NCBI GenBank assembly: GCA_001775255.1
Contig: MFCJ01000049.1
Span: forward strand, 1 to 26,748
DNA length: 26,748 bases
Direction of reading: 5' to 3'
Origin: Candidatus Dadabacteria bacterium RIFCSPHIGHO2_12_FULL_53_21
Lineage (GTDB): Bacteria > Desulfobacterota_D > UBA1144 > Nemesobacterales > UBA2774
The position numbers and the translations under genes were made by a program. The stretch's first letter is position 1. Every line of letters starts with the position of its first letter. Positions 1-7,061 of the stretch are shown here, piece by piece. The notes under the pieces are model-generated. The model did not search any database and was not told the DNA's origin. It saw only the letters and a program-made list of their open reading frames with translations.

Positions 1-95
1 ACCCTCGAGCCTGTCCTGCTGTCAGTCCAGATGTGGCTCATGTAGAATACGGTCGCGATGAAGTAAAGAAGGGCGGTAACCCAGTATAAATCCAT
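1..95 (-). CDS. N-terminus of a membrane protein, possibly CcsA/HemX-type cytochrome c assembly protein (partial)
   Basis: An ATG at 95 (read on the minus strand) opens a frame of 31 codons with no stop before the window edge. The peptide begins MDLYWVTALLYFIATVFYMS and continues HIWTDSRTGSR, which gives one hydrophobic helix followed by a polar, basic stretch. The start resembles that of CcsA/HemX-family haem-handling membrane proteins, which often begin with a short first transmembrane helix of this kind, but 31 residues are too few to decide. It lies about 140 bases downstream of prfA on the same strand. No clear Shine-Dalgarno is visible before the ATG. It could instead be any small membrane protein or a chance frame. 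Confidence 0.35.
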   Translation of the reverse strand, partial: MDLYWVTALLYFIATVFYMSHIWTDSRTGSR

Positions 96-235
96 ATCTA
101 TATTCTATTTATGATGGTGATTAAATACAATAAAAGCCGTTAAATAAGGAGGTCCGCTCCGGGAGGCCGGGCATTTTCCAAAAACACCTGCGATAATTAA
201 AAATTAGTTTGTTACGCAATAATGATGAAGGGATA

Positions 236-1309
236 TTAGGAGAACGCCGCCTCTTTGAGAATCTCGGTCTGGTAATGTGTGGTAAGGGCATCGATAAGCT
301 CGTCCATATCGCCGTTAAGTACAGCCTCGATTTTATAGAGAGTGAGTCCGATCCTATGGTCCGTTATTCTGCCGTCCCTGAAATTGTACGTCCTTATCTT
401 CTCGCTCCTGTCCCCGCTCCCGACGAGGCTCTTCCTGGTGTTAGCTAACTCGCTACGCCTCTTTTGCTCTTCCATCTCGTATAATTTCGCCCTCAGCATC
501 CTCATGGCGTGCGCGCGGTTTTTGTGCTGAGACCTCTCGTCCTGGCACTGTACCACGATCCCCGTGGGCAAATGGGTAATCCTTATGGCGGAGTCGGTTT
601 TGTTCACGTGCTGACCCCCGGGGCCGGACGCCCTGTAGGTATCGACCTTCAAATCCTTCTCGTCAATGTCCACTTCCACCTCGTCAGGCTCGGCTAGCAC
701 CGCGACGGTAGCCGTCGAGGTGTGGATTCTTCCACTCGTCTCTGTCGCCGGAACCCTCTGCACCCTGTGCACTCCGCTCTCGTACTTGAGCCTGCTGTAT
801 ACGTTCTTGCCTTCTATGGCCAGGATGACCTCTTTTAAACCGCCTATACCGGTTTCGCTCAGGTTGATAATTTCCACCTTCCACCTGTTGGTTTCCGCGT
901 ATCTCGTGTACATCCTGAACAAATCGGCGGCGAACAGCGCGGCCTCATCCCCGCCCGTACCTCCCCTGATCTCGAGAAATACGTTTTTTGCGTCGTTCGG
1001 GTCCTTGGGGAGCAGCAATAAACGGAGCTCGCCCTCGAGTTTCGGGAGCTCGTTCTCGAGCCCGTCGAGCTCTTCTCTGGCGAGCTCGGCCAGGTCCTTG
1101 TCTTTGAGCAGAGACCTGTTTTCCTCGATTCTTTCGAGCACACTTTTATACTTCCTGTAAATCTCCACTATTTCGTCTAAGTCTGATAATTCCTTGGAAT
1201 ACTTATGAATTTCAGGCGGACTTATATCGGGTTTAGTTAGTATTTTCTCGATTTCGAGGTATTTTTTTTCGACTTCTTCAAGCCGTTTTAACATTCCTAA
1301 TTCTGCCAT
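236..1309 (-). CDS. prfA: Peptide chain release factor 1 (RF1)
   Basis: Cytoplasmic class I release factor that recognises UAA and UAG in the ribosomal A site and triggers peptidyl-tRNA hydrolysis. The 357-residue product has the usual length. It contains the tripeptide anticodon motif PxT as PAT (within HRVQRVPATETSGRIHTS), which marks RF1 rather than RF2, and the catalytic GGQ in SGPGGQHVNKTDSAIR. The N-terminal third is charged and helical, as expected of domain 1. The annotated ATG gives MAELGMLKRLEEVEKKY. A second ATG five codons in gives MLKRLEEVEKKY, which looks more like family N-termini, and both have an AGGA almost touching the start, so the start is uncertain by five residues. It is divergent from the zapB-like gene, with 68 bases between them. 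Confidence 0.96.
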   Translation of the reverse strand: MAELGMLKRLEEVEKKYLEIEKILTKPDISPPEIHKYSKELSDLDEIVEIYRKYKSVLERIEENRSLLKDKDLAELAREELDGLENELPKLEGELRLLLLPKDPNDAKNVFLEIRGGTGGDEAALFAADLFRMYTRYAETNRWKVEIINLSETGIGGLKEVILAIEGKNVYSRLKYESGVHRVQRVPATETSGRIHTSTATVAVLAEPDEVEVDIDEKDLKVDTYRASGPGGQHVNKTDSAIRITHLPTGIVVQCQDERSQHKNRAHAMRMLRAKLYEMEEQKRRSELANTRKSLVGSGDRSEKIRTYNFRDGRITDHRIGLTLYKIEAVLNGDMDELIDALTTHYQTEILKEAAFS

Positions 1310-1330
1310 TTCCTACTATTATCATCACAC

Positions 1331-1351
1331 ATCTTGCAAAAATTTCAAGAT
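1331..1351. promoter_or_regulatory. Inverted repeat between divergent prfA and zapB-like genes
   Basis: The arm ATCTTG (1331-1336) is matched by CAAGAT (1346-1351). Inside them AA/TT also pairs, so 8 of 9 positions on each side of the centre are complementary. It lies in the 68-base gap between the prfA and zapB-like start codons, where both promoters must be. It could be an operator or the stem of a transcript. No protein is implied by the sequence itself. Confidence 0.35.
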
Positions 1352-1377
1352 AATATTAAACTTATCTAGGTAAAATA

Positions 1378-1587
1378 ATGGAAACAATGGATATTCTGGA
1401 AGGCAAAATTAAAGAGGCTCTCTCGAGGAAAACAAAGCTCGAGGTGGAGCACAAAAACCTAATGGAGGAAGTTGTTAATCTCAGGGAAAGTGTAACAAAG
1501 CTTGAAAAAGAAAGGGATGAGATTAAACAGAAGTTAGACAGAGTAATCGAAAAGGTTGAGATTTACTTAAGCAGGTCTGAGGCATAA
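1378..1587 (+). CDS. Small ZapB-like coiled-coil protein
   Basis: A 69-residue product that is almost entirely heptad-patterned and charged (KIKEALSRKTKLEVEHKNLM, then LEKERDEIKQKLDRVIEKVE), which predicts one continuous coiled coil. It stops one base before the zapA start codon. Small coiled-coil proteins directly upstream of zapA are commonly annotated as ZapB-like, and E. coli ZapB is a coiled coil that bundles and joins ZapA to the division apparatus. The role here is inferred from structure and position only, because coiled coils cannot be assigned by residue identity. An AGG seven bases before the ATG can serve as ribosome binding site. A second in-frame ATG at codon 4 is possible. Confidence 0.7.
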   Translation: METMDILEGKIKEALSRKTKLEVEHKNLMEEVVNLRESVTKLEKERDEIKQKLDRVIEKVEIYLSRSEA

Positions 1588-1588
1588 C

Positions 1589-1951
1589 ATGAAACGCCTT
1601 AAGATTAAGTTCCTGGACGCGGATTATTATATCAAGACAGACGCCGATGAAGATTACGTCCGGAAGATCGCTTTGTATCTGGAGCAAAAAGTGAAAGAGA
1701 TATCCATTCAGGATAACAACGCGGTGGTGCCTAATACACTTCTGCTCGCGATGCTGAAGATAACCGATGATTACTTCAAACTATTAAAAGACTTTGAGGA
1801 ATTTAAAGACGGTGCTGAAGAGAGATCAAAGAGATTGGTGCAAATACTGGAAAGCTCCCTTAACGAACAGGAAACCTTTGGGTTTAGCGAAGGAATTCTT
1901 AGAGAGGAACTCGGAAGAGAAGAATTGGAAGACTCGTATAAATACAGATGA
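1589..1951 (+). CDS. zapA: Cell division protein ZapA
   Basis: ZapA binds FtsZ and cross-links protofilaments at the midcell Z-ring. The 120-residue product has the typical two-part build: an N-terminal globular part with the beta-strand start KRLKIKFLDADYYIKTDADE and the following YVRKIALYLEQKVKEI, then a helical part containing the family-typical NTLLLAMLKITDDYFKLLKD and a charged C-terminal coiled coil. It begins one base after the zapB-like stop, so the two are probably translated together. In many proteobacteria zapA is followed by 6S RNA and then the formyltetrahydrofolate cyclo-ligase gene. Here the cyclo-ligase frame overlaps the end of zapA and there is no room for 6S RNA. Confidence 0.88.
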   Translation: MKRLKIKFLDADYYIKTDADEDYVRKIALYLEQKVKEISIQDNNAVVPNTLLLAMLKITDDYFKLLKDFEEFKDGAEERSKRLVQILESSLNEQETFGFSEGILREELGREELEDSYKYR

Positions 1952-2606
1952 TGTTGATATACCTGATTCATTTCTTTCCCTCTTAGAGGCAGGGGGTTTA
2001 CATCTTGAGCAACAGAAAGAATACGTCCGTTCGTATTTCTTAAAGAGAAGGTTCCGCCTTTCCGATACCGAGATAGCCGAGAAAAGCCGCCTGATTACGT
2101 ATAATCTCTCGCGCCTCGGGTTGTTTATCCGCGCGAAAAGGGTGGGGTTCTACTATCCGGTCAGGAACGAGGCGGATACGAGGGAGATATTCTCCCGTTC
2201 CCTCGGGTTGGGGAAAGAGGTCTACTTCCCCAGAGTGAGCGGGACAGGGCTGACTTTTCATAGAATATTAGATCTTAACGAGCTTAAACCCGGGAAATTT
2301 GGTATCCCGGAACCCGATTCGTCCTCATCAAGCATAGCGCCCGAAGATCTGGATCTGATCCTTATACCCGGAATCGCATTCGACGGCTCCGGCGCAAGGC
2401 TCGGGTACGGAAAGGGGTATTATGACCGCCTGCTGGTCAATGTCCCCTTGAATAGAAGGGCCGCGCTTGCATATTCGCTCCAGATGTCGGATTCGCTCCC
2501 ATGCGGGGAGACCGACCTTTCCGCGGGTCTGGTGGTGACCGAATCGGGAATAATTTTTTGCGGAATAAAAGGCAGAATAAAAGAAGGAGGAAAACAACAT
2601 GACTGA
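1878..2606 (+). CDS. 5-formyltetrahydrofolate cyclo-ligase
   Basis: Converts 5-formyl-THF to 5,10-methenyl-THF using ATP, returning a storage folate to the one-carbon pool. Family features are the early basic stretch KEYVRSYFLKRRFRLSDTEI, the mid-region VGFYYPVRNEADTREIF, and the C-terminal nucleotide-binding signature GSGARLGYGKGYYDRLL preceded by DLILIPGIAFD. The conserved part starts near base 2010, but there is no in-frame ATG, GTG or TTG between the zapA stop and that point. The nearest usable start is TTG at 1878, with AGGA five bases upstream, inside zapA. Another TTG lies at 1794. Starting at 1878 gives a 74-base overlap with zapA and an extra N-terminal segment of about 45 residues. 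Its stop overlaps the rny start by 8 bases. Function is secure; the start is not. Confidence 0.88.
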   Translation: MGLAKEFLERNSEEKNWKTRINTDDVDIPDSFLSLLEAGGLHLEQQKEYVRSYFLKRRFRLSDTEIAEKSRLITYNLSRLGLFIRAKRVGFYYPVRNEADTREIFSRSLGLGKEVYFPRVSGTGLTFHRILDLNELKPGKFGIPEPDSSSSSIAPEDLDLILIPGIAFDGSGARLGYGKGYYDRLLVNVPLNRRAALAYSLQMSDSLPCGETDLSAGLVVTESGIIFCGIKGRIKEGGKQHD

Positions 2607-4161
2607 ACTGATAATTGCTGCAGCGGCTTCGGTTGTTGCCTTCGCTTTGGGGTACTTAGCTAACCACCTCTATAGACAAGTGAAATTGAATAAGAAAATA
2701 GGTCTAAAGAAGGACGAAGCAGAGGTAATAATCGAGAACGCGAGGAAAGAGGCTGAGAAGGTCAGGGTACAGGGAGAGTTGAAAGCGAAGGAGATAGTCG
2801 AAAGAAGGAGCTCCGAAATCGAGAACGAGTCGAGGGAAAAGCAGAGAGAGGCGTTCAAAACGGAAAAAAGGCTCCAGAAACGCGAAGAGATTCTCGATAA
2901 GAAATTCGAGGGCGTCGAAAAGAAGGAATCGGAACTTACAAGAAAGGAAAAGGACCTCGTGCTGAGGGAGCAGGGCCTCGGAGAAAAACAGAAGGAACTC
3001 GATGCCGTTATAGACGAAGCCAAGAAGAAGATAGAGGACATAGCCGGTATGACGCAGGAAGCGGCCCGGAATGAACTCATCAACATTATCGAGGACGAGG
3101 CAAGGCATGAGGCCGCCAAAAAGCTGAAACAGCTAGAGGACCAGCTCCATGAAGAGGCCGAGAGGAAAGCGAAGGACATTATAGCGCTCGCGATCCAGAA
3201 GTACTCGGGCGAATATACGAGCGAAAAGACGATATCCGTCGTCAACCTCCCGAACGACGATATGAAGGGGAGGATAATCGGGCGCGAGGGGAGGAATATC
3301 AGGTCGATCGAAGCGAGGACAGGGGTGGATATTATCATCGACGATACGCCGGAGACCGTGGTTATCTCTTCGCTTAACCCGATAAGAAGGCAAGTTGCGA
3401 GGATATCGCTCGAACGACTGATCGACGACGGCAGGATTCACCCCGCGAGGATCGAGGAGATCGTGGCCGAGGTCGAAAAAGAGATCGAGCGCGAGATTCA
3501 GAAGGCGGGGGAAGAGGCCATTTTCGACCTGGGTATCACGTCTATACATCCTGAACTCGTGAAGCTCGTCGGAAGACTCAAATACAGGACCAGCTATTCG
3601 CAGAATATCCTGAACCATTCGATCGAAGTCGCGTTTATCTGCGGCATACTTGCCGCTGAGATAGGGTACGACGTTAAGCTCGCCAAGCGCGGCGGGCTCC
3701 TCCACGATATAGGGAAGGCGGTCGACCACGAGATCGAAGGGTCGCACGTGGACATAGGCGCGGACCTCGTGAGGAAGTACGGCGAGCCCAAGGAAGTTAT
3801 AGAGGCCGTCGCCCTCGCTCACGACCCGCAGCCGCAATCGCTTCTCGCAATCCTCGTTCAGTCGGCTGATGCGATATCCGCCGCGAGGCCGGGGGCGAGG
3901 AGAGAGACCTACGAGGCTTACGTGAAGAGGATACAGGACATCGAAAGCATCGCAGCCTCCTTCAGGGGGGTCGAGAGGTGTTATGCGATACAGGCCGGAC
4001 GTGAAGTCAGGGTAATAGTGGAGAGCTCGAAGGTGAACGACGAGGAAGGCGCTCTCCTCTCCCACGAGATTGCGAAGAAGATCGAGAAAGAGGTCGCATA
4101 TCCCGGACAGATCAAGATAACCGTAATAAGGGAAGTCAGGGCTACGGCTTATGCGAGTTAG
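2599..4161 (+). CDS. rny: Ribonuclease Y
   Basis: Membrane-anchored endoribonuclease that starts mRNA decay. The 520-residue product has the complete domain order: an N-terminal transmembrane helix (ELIIAAAASVVAFALGYLAN), a long charged coiled coil (about residues 35-200), a KH RNA-binding domain with GRIIGREGRNIRSIEA starting near residue 224, and an HD phosphodiesterase domain with LLHDIGKAVDHE, the catalytic pair being H369 and D370. Length matches the family (about 520). A perfect GGAGG (2586-2590) sits eight bases before the ATG, within the 3' end of the cyclo-ligase gene, so the two are translationally coupled. It is the last gene of the plus-strand operon and ends 62 bases before a hairpin terminator. 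Confidence 0.97.
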   Translation: MTELIIAAAASVVAFALGYLANHLYRQVKLNKKIGLKKDEAEVIIENARKEAEKVRVQGELKAKEIVERRSSEIENESREKQREAFKTEKRLQKREEILDKKFEGVEKKESELTRKEKDLVLREQGLGEKQKELDAVIDEAKKKIEDIAGMTQEAARNELINIIEDEARHEAAKKLKQLEDQLHEEAERKAKDIIALAIQKYSGEYTSEKTISVVNLPNDDMKGRIIGREGRNIRSIEARTGVDIIIDDTPETVVISSLNPIRRQVARISLERLIDDGRIHPARIEEIVAEVEKEIEREIQKAGEEAIFDLGITSIHPELVKLVGRLKYRTSYSQNILNHSIEVAFICGILAAEIGYDVKLAKRGGLLHDIGKAVDHEIEGSHVDIGADLVRKYGEPKEVIEAVALAHDPQPQSLLAILVQSADAISAARPGARRETYEAYVKRIQDIESIAASFRGVERCYAIQAGREVRVIVESSKVNDEEGALLSHEIAKKIEKEVAYPGQIKITVIREVRATAYAS

Positions 4162-4223
4162 CCGCGGCTGTTATTGTGTAGTCGTGTGGTAGACAGGAAT
4201 TAAATCGTTAAATAAGAAGAAAT

Positions 4224-4255
4224 CCTGAGCCGGCTGTTTTACCCGCCGGCTCAGG
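4224..4255 (-). terminator. Rho-independent terminator of ppdK, possibly bidirectional
   Basis: A perfect 11-bp stem, CCTGAGCCGGC (4224-4234) with GCCGGCTCAGG (4245-4255), encloses a 10-base loop. Read on the minus strand it lies 24 bases past the ppdK stop and is followed by the T-rich ATTTCTTCTTATTT, so it fits best as the ppdK terminator. On the plus strand it follows rny by 62 bases, but the T-tract there is weak. It lies between convergent operons. Confidence 0.85.
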
Positions 4256-4279
4256 TGAATTTATCAGGGGTTGAATTTT

Positions 4280-7003
4280 CTATTTTGCATTAAGCGCGCC
4301 TTTGGCCGCCGCGAGTCTCGCGATGGGCACCCTGTAGGGGGAGCAGCTCACGTAGTCGACTCCGATCGCGCTCGATAACACGATGGATTGCGGGTCCCCG
4401 CCGTGTTCCCCGCATATGCCGACTTTGAGGTCGGGTCTCACCTTCCTCCCTTTCACCATGGCGAGTTTCATGAGCTCCACTACGCCCAGGTCGAGAGTCA
4501 GGAATGGGTCCTTTTCGAGTATGCTCAAAACCTTACCGTTGAGCGTCACTTTTTCGTTCATGTATGTCTTGATGATTTTCCCCGAATCGTCCCTCGAAAG
4601 CCCGAACATCATCTGCGTCAGGTCGTTCGTTCCGAAGGAGAAGAACTCGGCCTCCGTCGCTATCTGGTCGGCAGTGACGGCCGCCCTCGGGACTTCTATC
4701 ATCGTTCCTATTTTGTATTTTATTTTCTTTTTGGATTTACTGAGGACTTCGTTGGCCACTTGCTGGATGACGTCTTTCTGCGCCTTCATTTCGGTGACCA
4801 TTGCCACGAGCGGGACCATTATTTCAGGGACCGCTTTCACCCCTTCGTCCGCCACCTCGGACGCCGCTTCCATTATGGCAGTCACCTGCATCCTGGTGAT
4901 CTCCGGTATCAGTATGCCGAGCCTGCATCCCCTGAGACCGAGCATGGGGTTGAACTCGTGTAGCTCCTGGACTCTCTCGAGGAGCATTTTTTTTCTATCG
5001 AGGCTCTTGGAGGGCTCTTTTTTCAGCTCGTGCTCCTTTATATCGAGCATCAGCTCTTCGAGCTTGGGAAGGAACTCGTGGAGCGGGGGGTCGATAAGCC
5101 TTATAGTGACCGGGTACCCCTTCATGGTGCGGAAAAGCTCTTTGAAGTCGTTCCTCTGCATCGGCAGGAGCTTCGACAGGTATTTGGCTCTCTCCTCAGA
5201 CGTCTGCGAGAGGATCATATCCTGCATGATCGGTATCCTGTCCTTCGCGAAGAACATGTGCTCTGTCCGGCAGAGCCCGATGCCTTCCGCGCCGAACTTG
5301 TACGCTATTCTCGCGTCCTGCGGCGTGTCCGCGTTCGTCCTCACCCCGATAGTCCTGATCCCGTCTGTCCATTTCAATATGGAAGTGAATATCTTGTAGT
5401 TTTCCGATTCCTCCGGTTTTATCGTTCCCTCTACGACCTGTATTATGTCTGACGGTATTACCGGCACGTGTCCGGAATAAACCTTTCCCTCGAACCCGTC
5501 GAGCGAAATGAAATCGCCTTCTTTGACGGTAACGCCGCCGGTAATGAAACGCCTGTTCTTCTCGTCGATGTTAATATCTTCCGCCCCCACGATGCATACC
5601 TTTCCCATCTGCCTCCCGACGACCGCCGCGTGGCTCGTCCTCCCTCCCCGCGCGGTCAGTACGCCCTTAGAGGCTGCCATGCCCTTGATATCGTCGGCGC
5701 TCGTTTCCTTTCTGACGAGAATAGTGCTCCTGCCCTCGCTGCTGAACCTCACGGCGGTATCGGCGTCGAGAGCCACGGCTCCCGACACTGCTCCGGGTGA
5801 CGCCGCGAGCCCGGTGGCTATGACCTTATGCTTCTGTTTTTCATCGGGATTGAATATCGGGAACAGGAACTGCTCCAGGTGTTCCGGCTCTATCCTCGAA
5901 ATGGCCTCTTCCTTCGTGATCAGCCTTTCCTTGACCATGTCGTAGGCGATCTTTAAAGCCGCGATCCCGGTTCTCTTGCCGTTTCGTGTCTGAAGGAAAT
6001 AGAGCTTCCCCCTCTCGATCGTGAATTCGAAGTCCTGCATGTCCTTGAAATGCTTTTCGAGCGTATCCGCTATCTTCGCCAGCTGTTTATAGACCGGGGG
6101 CAGCTCGCGCGCAAGCTCCTCGATGTGCTTGGGCGTCCTGATGCCGGCCACGAGGTCTTCGCCCTGCGCGTTCATAAGACACTCCGCGTAGAGGTTCTTC
6201 TCCCCGCTCGCCGGGTCCCTCGTGAAACCCACTCCTGTGCCCGAATCGTCGCTCATGTTCCCGAAGACCATTGCCTGCACGTTGGCGGCTGTGCCCAGGT
6301 CGTCGGGAATGCCGTACTGCTTCCTGTAGAAGATCGCCCTTTCGTTGTTCCATGAAAGGAATACCGCGCGTATAGCCATATGGAGCTGGTCGAGCGGGCT
6401 TTGAGGAAATTCCGTCTTTACCTTCTTCCTGACGTGCTGTTTTGATTTGTTGATGACTTGTTTTAGTATTTCGGGTGTTAGCTGAGCGTCGCTCTTTACG
6501 CCTTCCGTCTTCTTTATATCCGCGAACATGTGCTCGAACTCTTCCTTATCGATACCGAACACCACGTCCGAGAACATCTCTATAAGCCTTCTGTAGGCGT
6601 CCCATACGAATAAGGGGTTATCGGTATTTGACGAGAGACGCTCGGCGATTTTATCATTCAGACCGAGGTTCAGGATCGTGTCCATCATACCGGGCATCGA
6701 GAACTTCGCCCCGGAGCGTACAGAAACCAGAAGCGGGTTTTTCGGGTCACCCAGTTTTTTCCCTATGAGCTTTTCGAGCTTCGAGAGATTGAGATCGATT
6801 TCCTTCAATATGTATTCGGGAATATGCCTTTTATGGTTATAGAATTCCGTGCAGGCTTCCGTGCTTATGGTAAAACCCGGGGGGACGGGTACGCCTATTC
6901 TCGTCATCTCTGCGAGTCCGGCGCCCTTTCCGCCCAGCAGGTCCTTCATGTTCCCTTTTCCTTCCGCTTTCCCATTGCCGAATAAATATACGAATTTCTT
7001 CAT
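4280..7003 (-). CDS. ppdK: Pyruvate, phosphate dikinase
   Basis: Interconverts pyruvate, ATP and phosphate with phosphoenolpyruvate, AMP and pyrophosphate through a phosphohistidine carried between two distant sites. The 907-residue length is normal for bacterial enzymes. The N-terminal ATP-grasp domain begins VYLFGNGKAEGKGNMKDLLG, with the loop DLLGGKGAGLAEM. The swivelling phosphohistidine domain carries GGRTSHAAVVGRQMG with the catalytic His at 458. The C-terminal PEP-binding TIM barrel includes EGIGLCRTEHMFF, the long GFNPMLGLRG-type segment (here EFNPMLGLRGCRLGILIPEI) and the catalytic Cys in VGICGEHGGDP. The Arg in GGRTSH replaces the more usual Met. It is third in the glyQ-glyS-ppdK operon, 58 bases after glyS, with AGGAAAGG before its ATG. 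Confidence 0.97.
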   Translation of the reverse strand: MKKFVYLFGNGKAEGKGNMKDLLGGKGAGLAEMTRIGVPVPPGFTISTEACTEFYNHKRHIPEYILKEIDLNLSKLEKLIGKKLGDPKNPLLVSVRSGAKFSMPGMMDTILNLGLNDKIAERLSSNTDNPLFVWDAYRRLIEMFSDVVFGIDKEEFEHMFADIKKTEGVKSDAQLTPEILKQVINKSKQHVRKKVKTEFPQSPLDQLHMAIRAVFLSWNNERAIFYRKQYGIPDDLGTAANVQAMVFGNMSDDSGTGVGFTRDPASGEKNLYAECLMNAQGEDLVAGIRTPKHIEELARELPPVYKQLAKIADTLEKHFKDMQDFEFTIERGKLYFLQTRNGKRTGIAALKIAYDMVKERLITKEEAISRIEPEHLEQFLFPIFNPDEKQKHKVIATGLAASPGAVSGAVALDADTAVRFSSEGRSTILVRKETSADDIKGMAASKGVLTARGGRTSHAAVVGRQMGKVCIVGAEDINIDEKNRRFITGGVTVKEGDFISLDGFEGKVYSGHVPVIPSDIIQVVEGTIKPEESENYKIFTSILKWTDGIRTIGVRTNADTPQDARIAYKFGAEGIGLCRTEHMFFAKDRIPIMQDMILSQTSEERAKYLSKLLPMQRNDFKELFRTMKGYPVTIRLIDPPLHEFLPKLEELMLDIKEHELKKEPSKSLDRKKMLLERVQELHEFNPMLGLRGCRLGILIPEITRMQVTAIMEAASEVADEGVKAVPEIMVPLVAMVTEMKAQKDVIQQVANEVLSKSKKKIKYKIGTMIEVPRAAVTADQIATEAEFFSFGTNDLTQMMFGLSRDDSGKIIKTYMNEKVTLNGKVLSILEKDPFLTLDLGVVELMKLAMVKGRKVRPDLKVGICGEHGGDPQSIVLSSAIGVDYVSCSPYRVPIARLAAAKGALNAK

Positions 7004-7061
7004 GGCCCTTTCCTTTTATGTATTATCTTTTTAATCCCCCGCCCGGTCAAACCCCGATGAT

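Noticed and set aside
140..165. Perfect Shine-Dalgarno-like TAAGGAGGT on the plus strand, and a GGAG/CTCC hairpin on the minus strand as a prfA terminator.
   Set aside because: No start codon follows the first at a usable distance, and the hairpin has only four base pairs.
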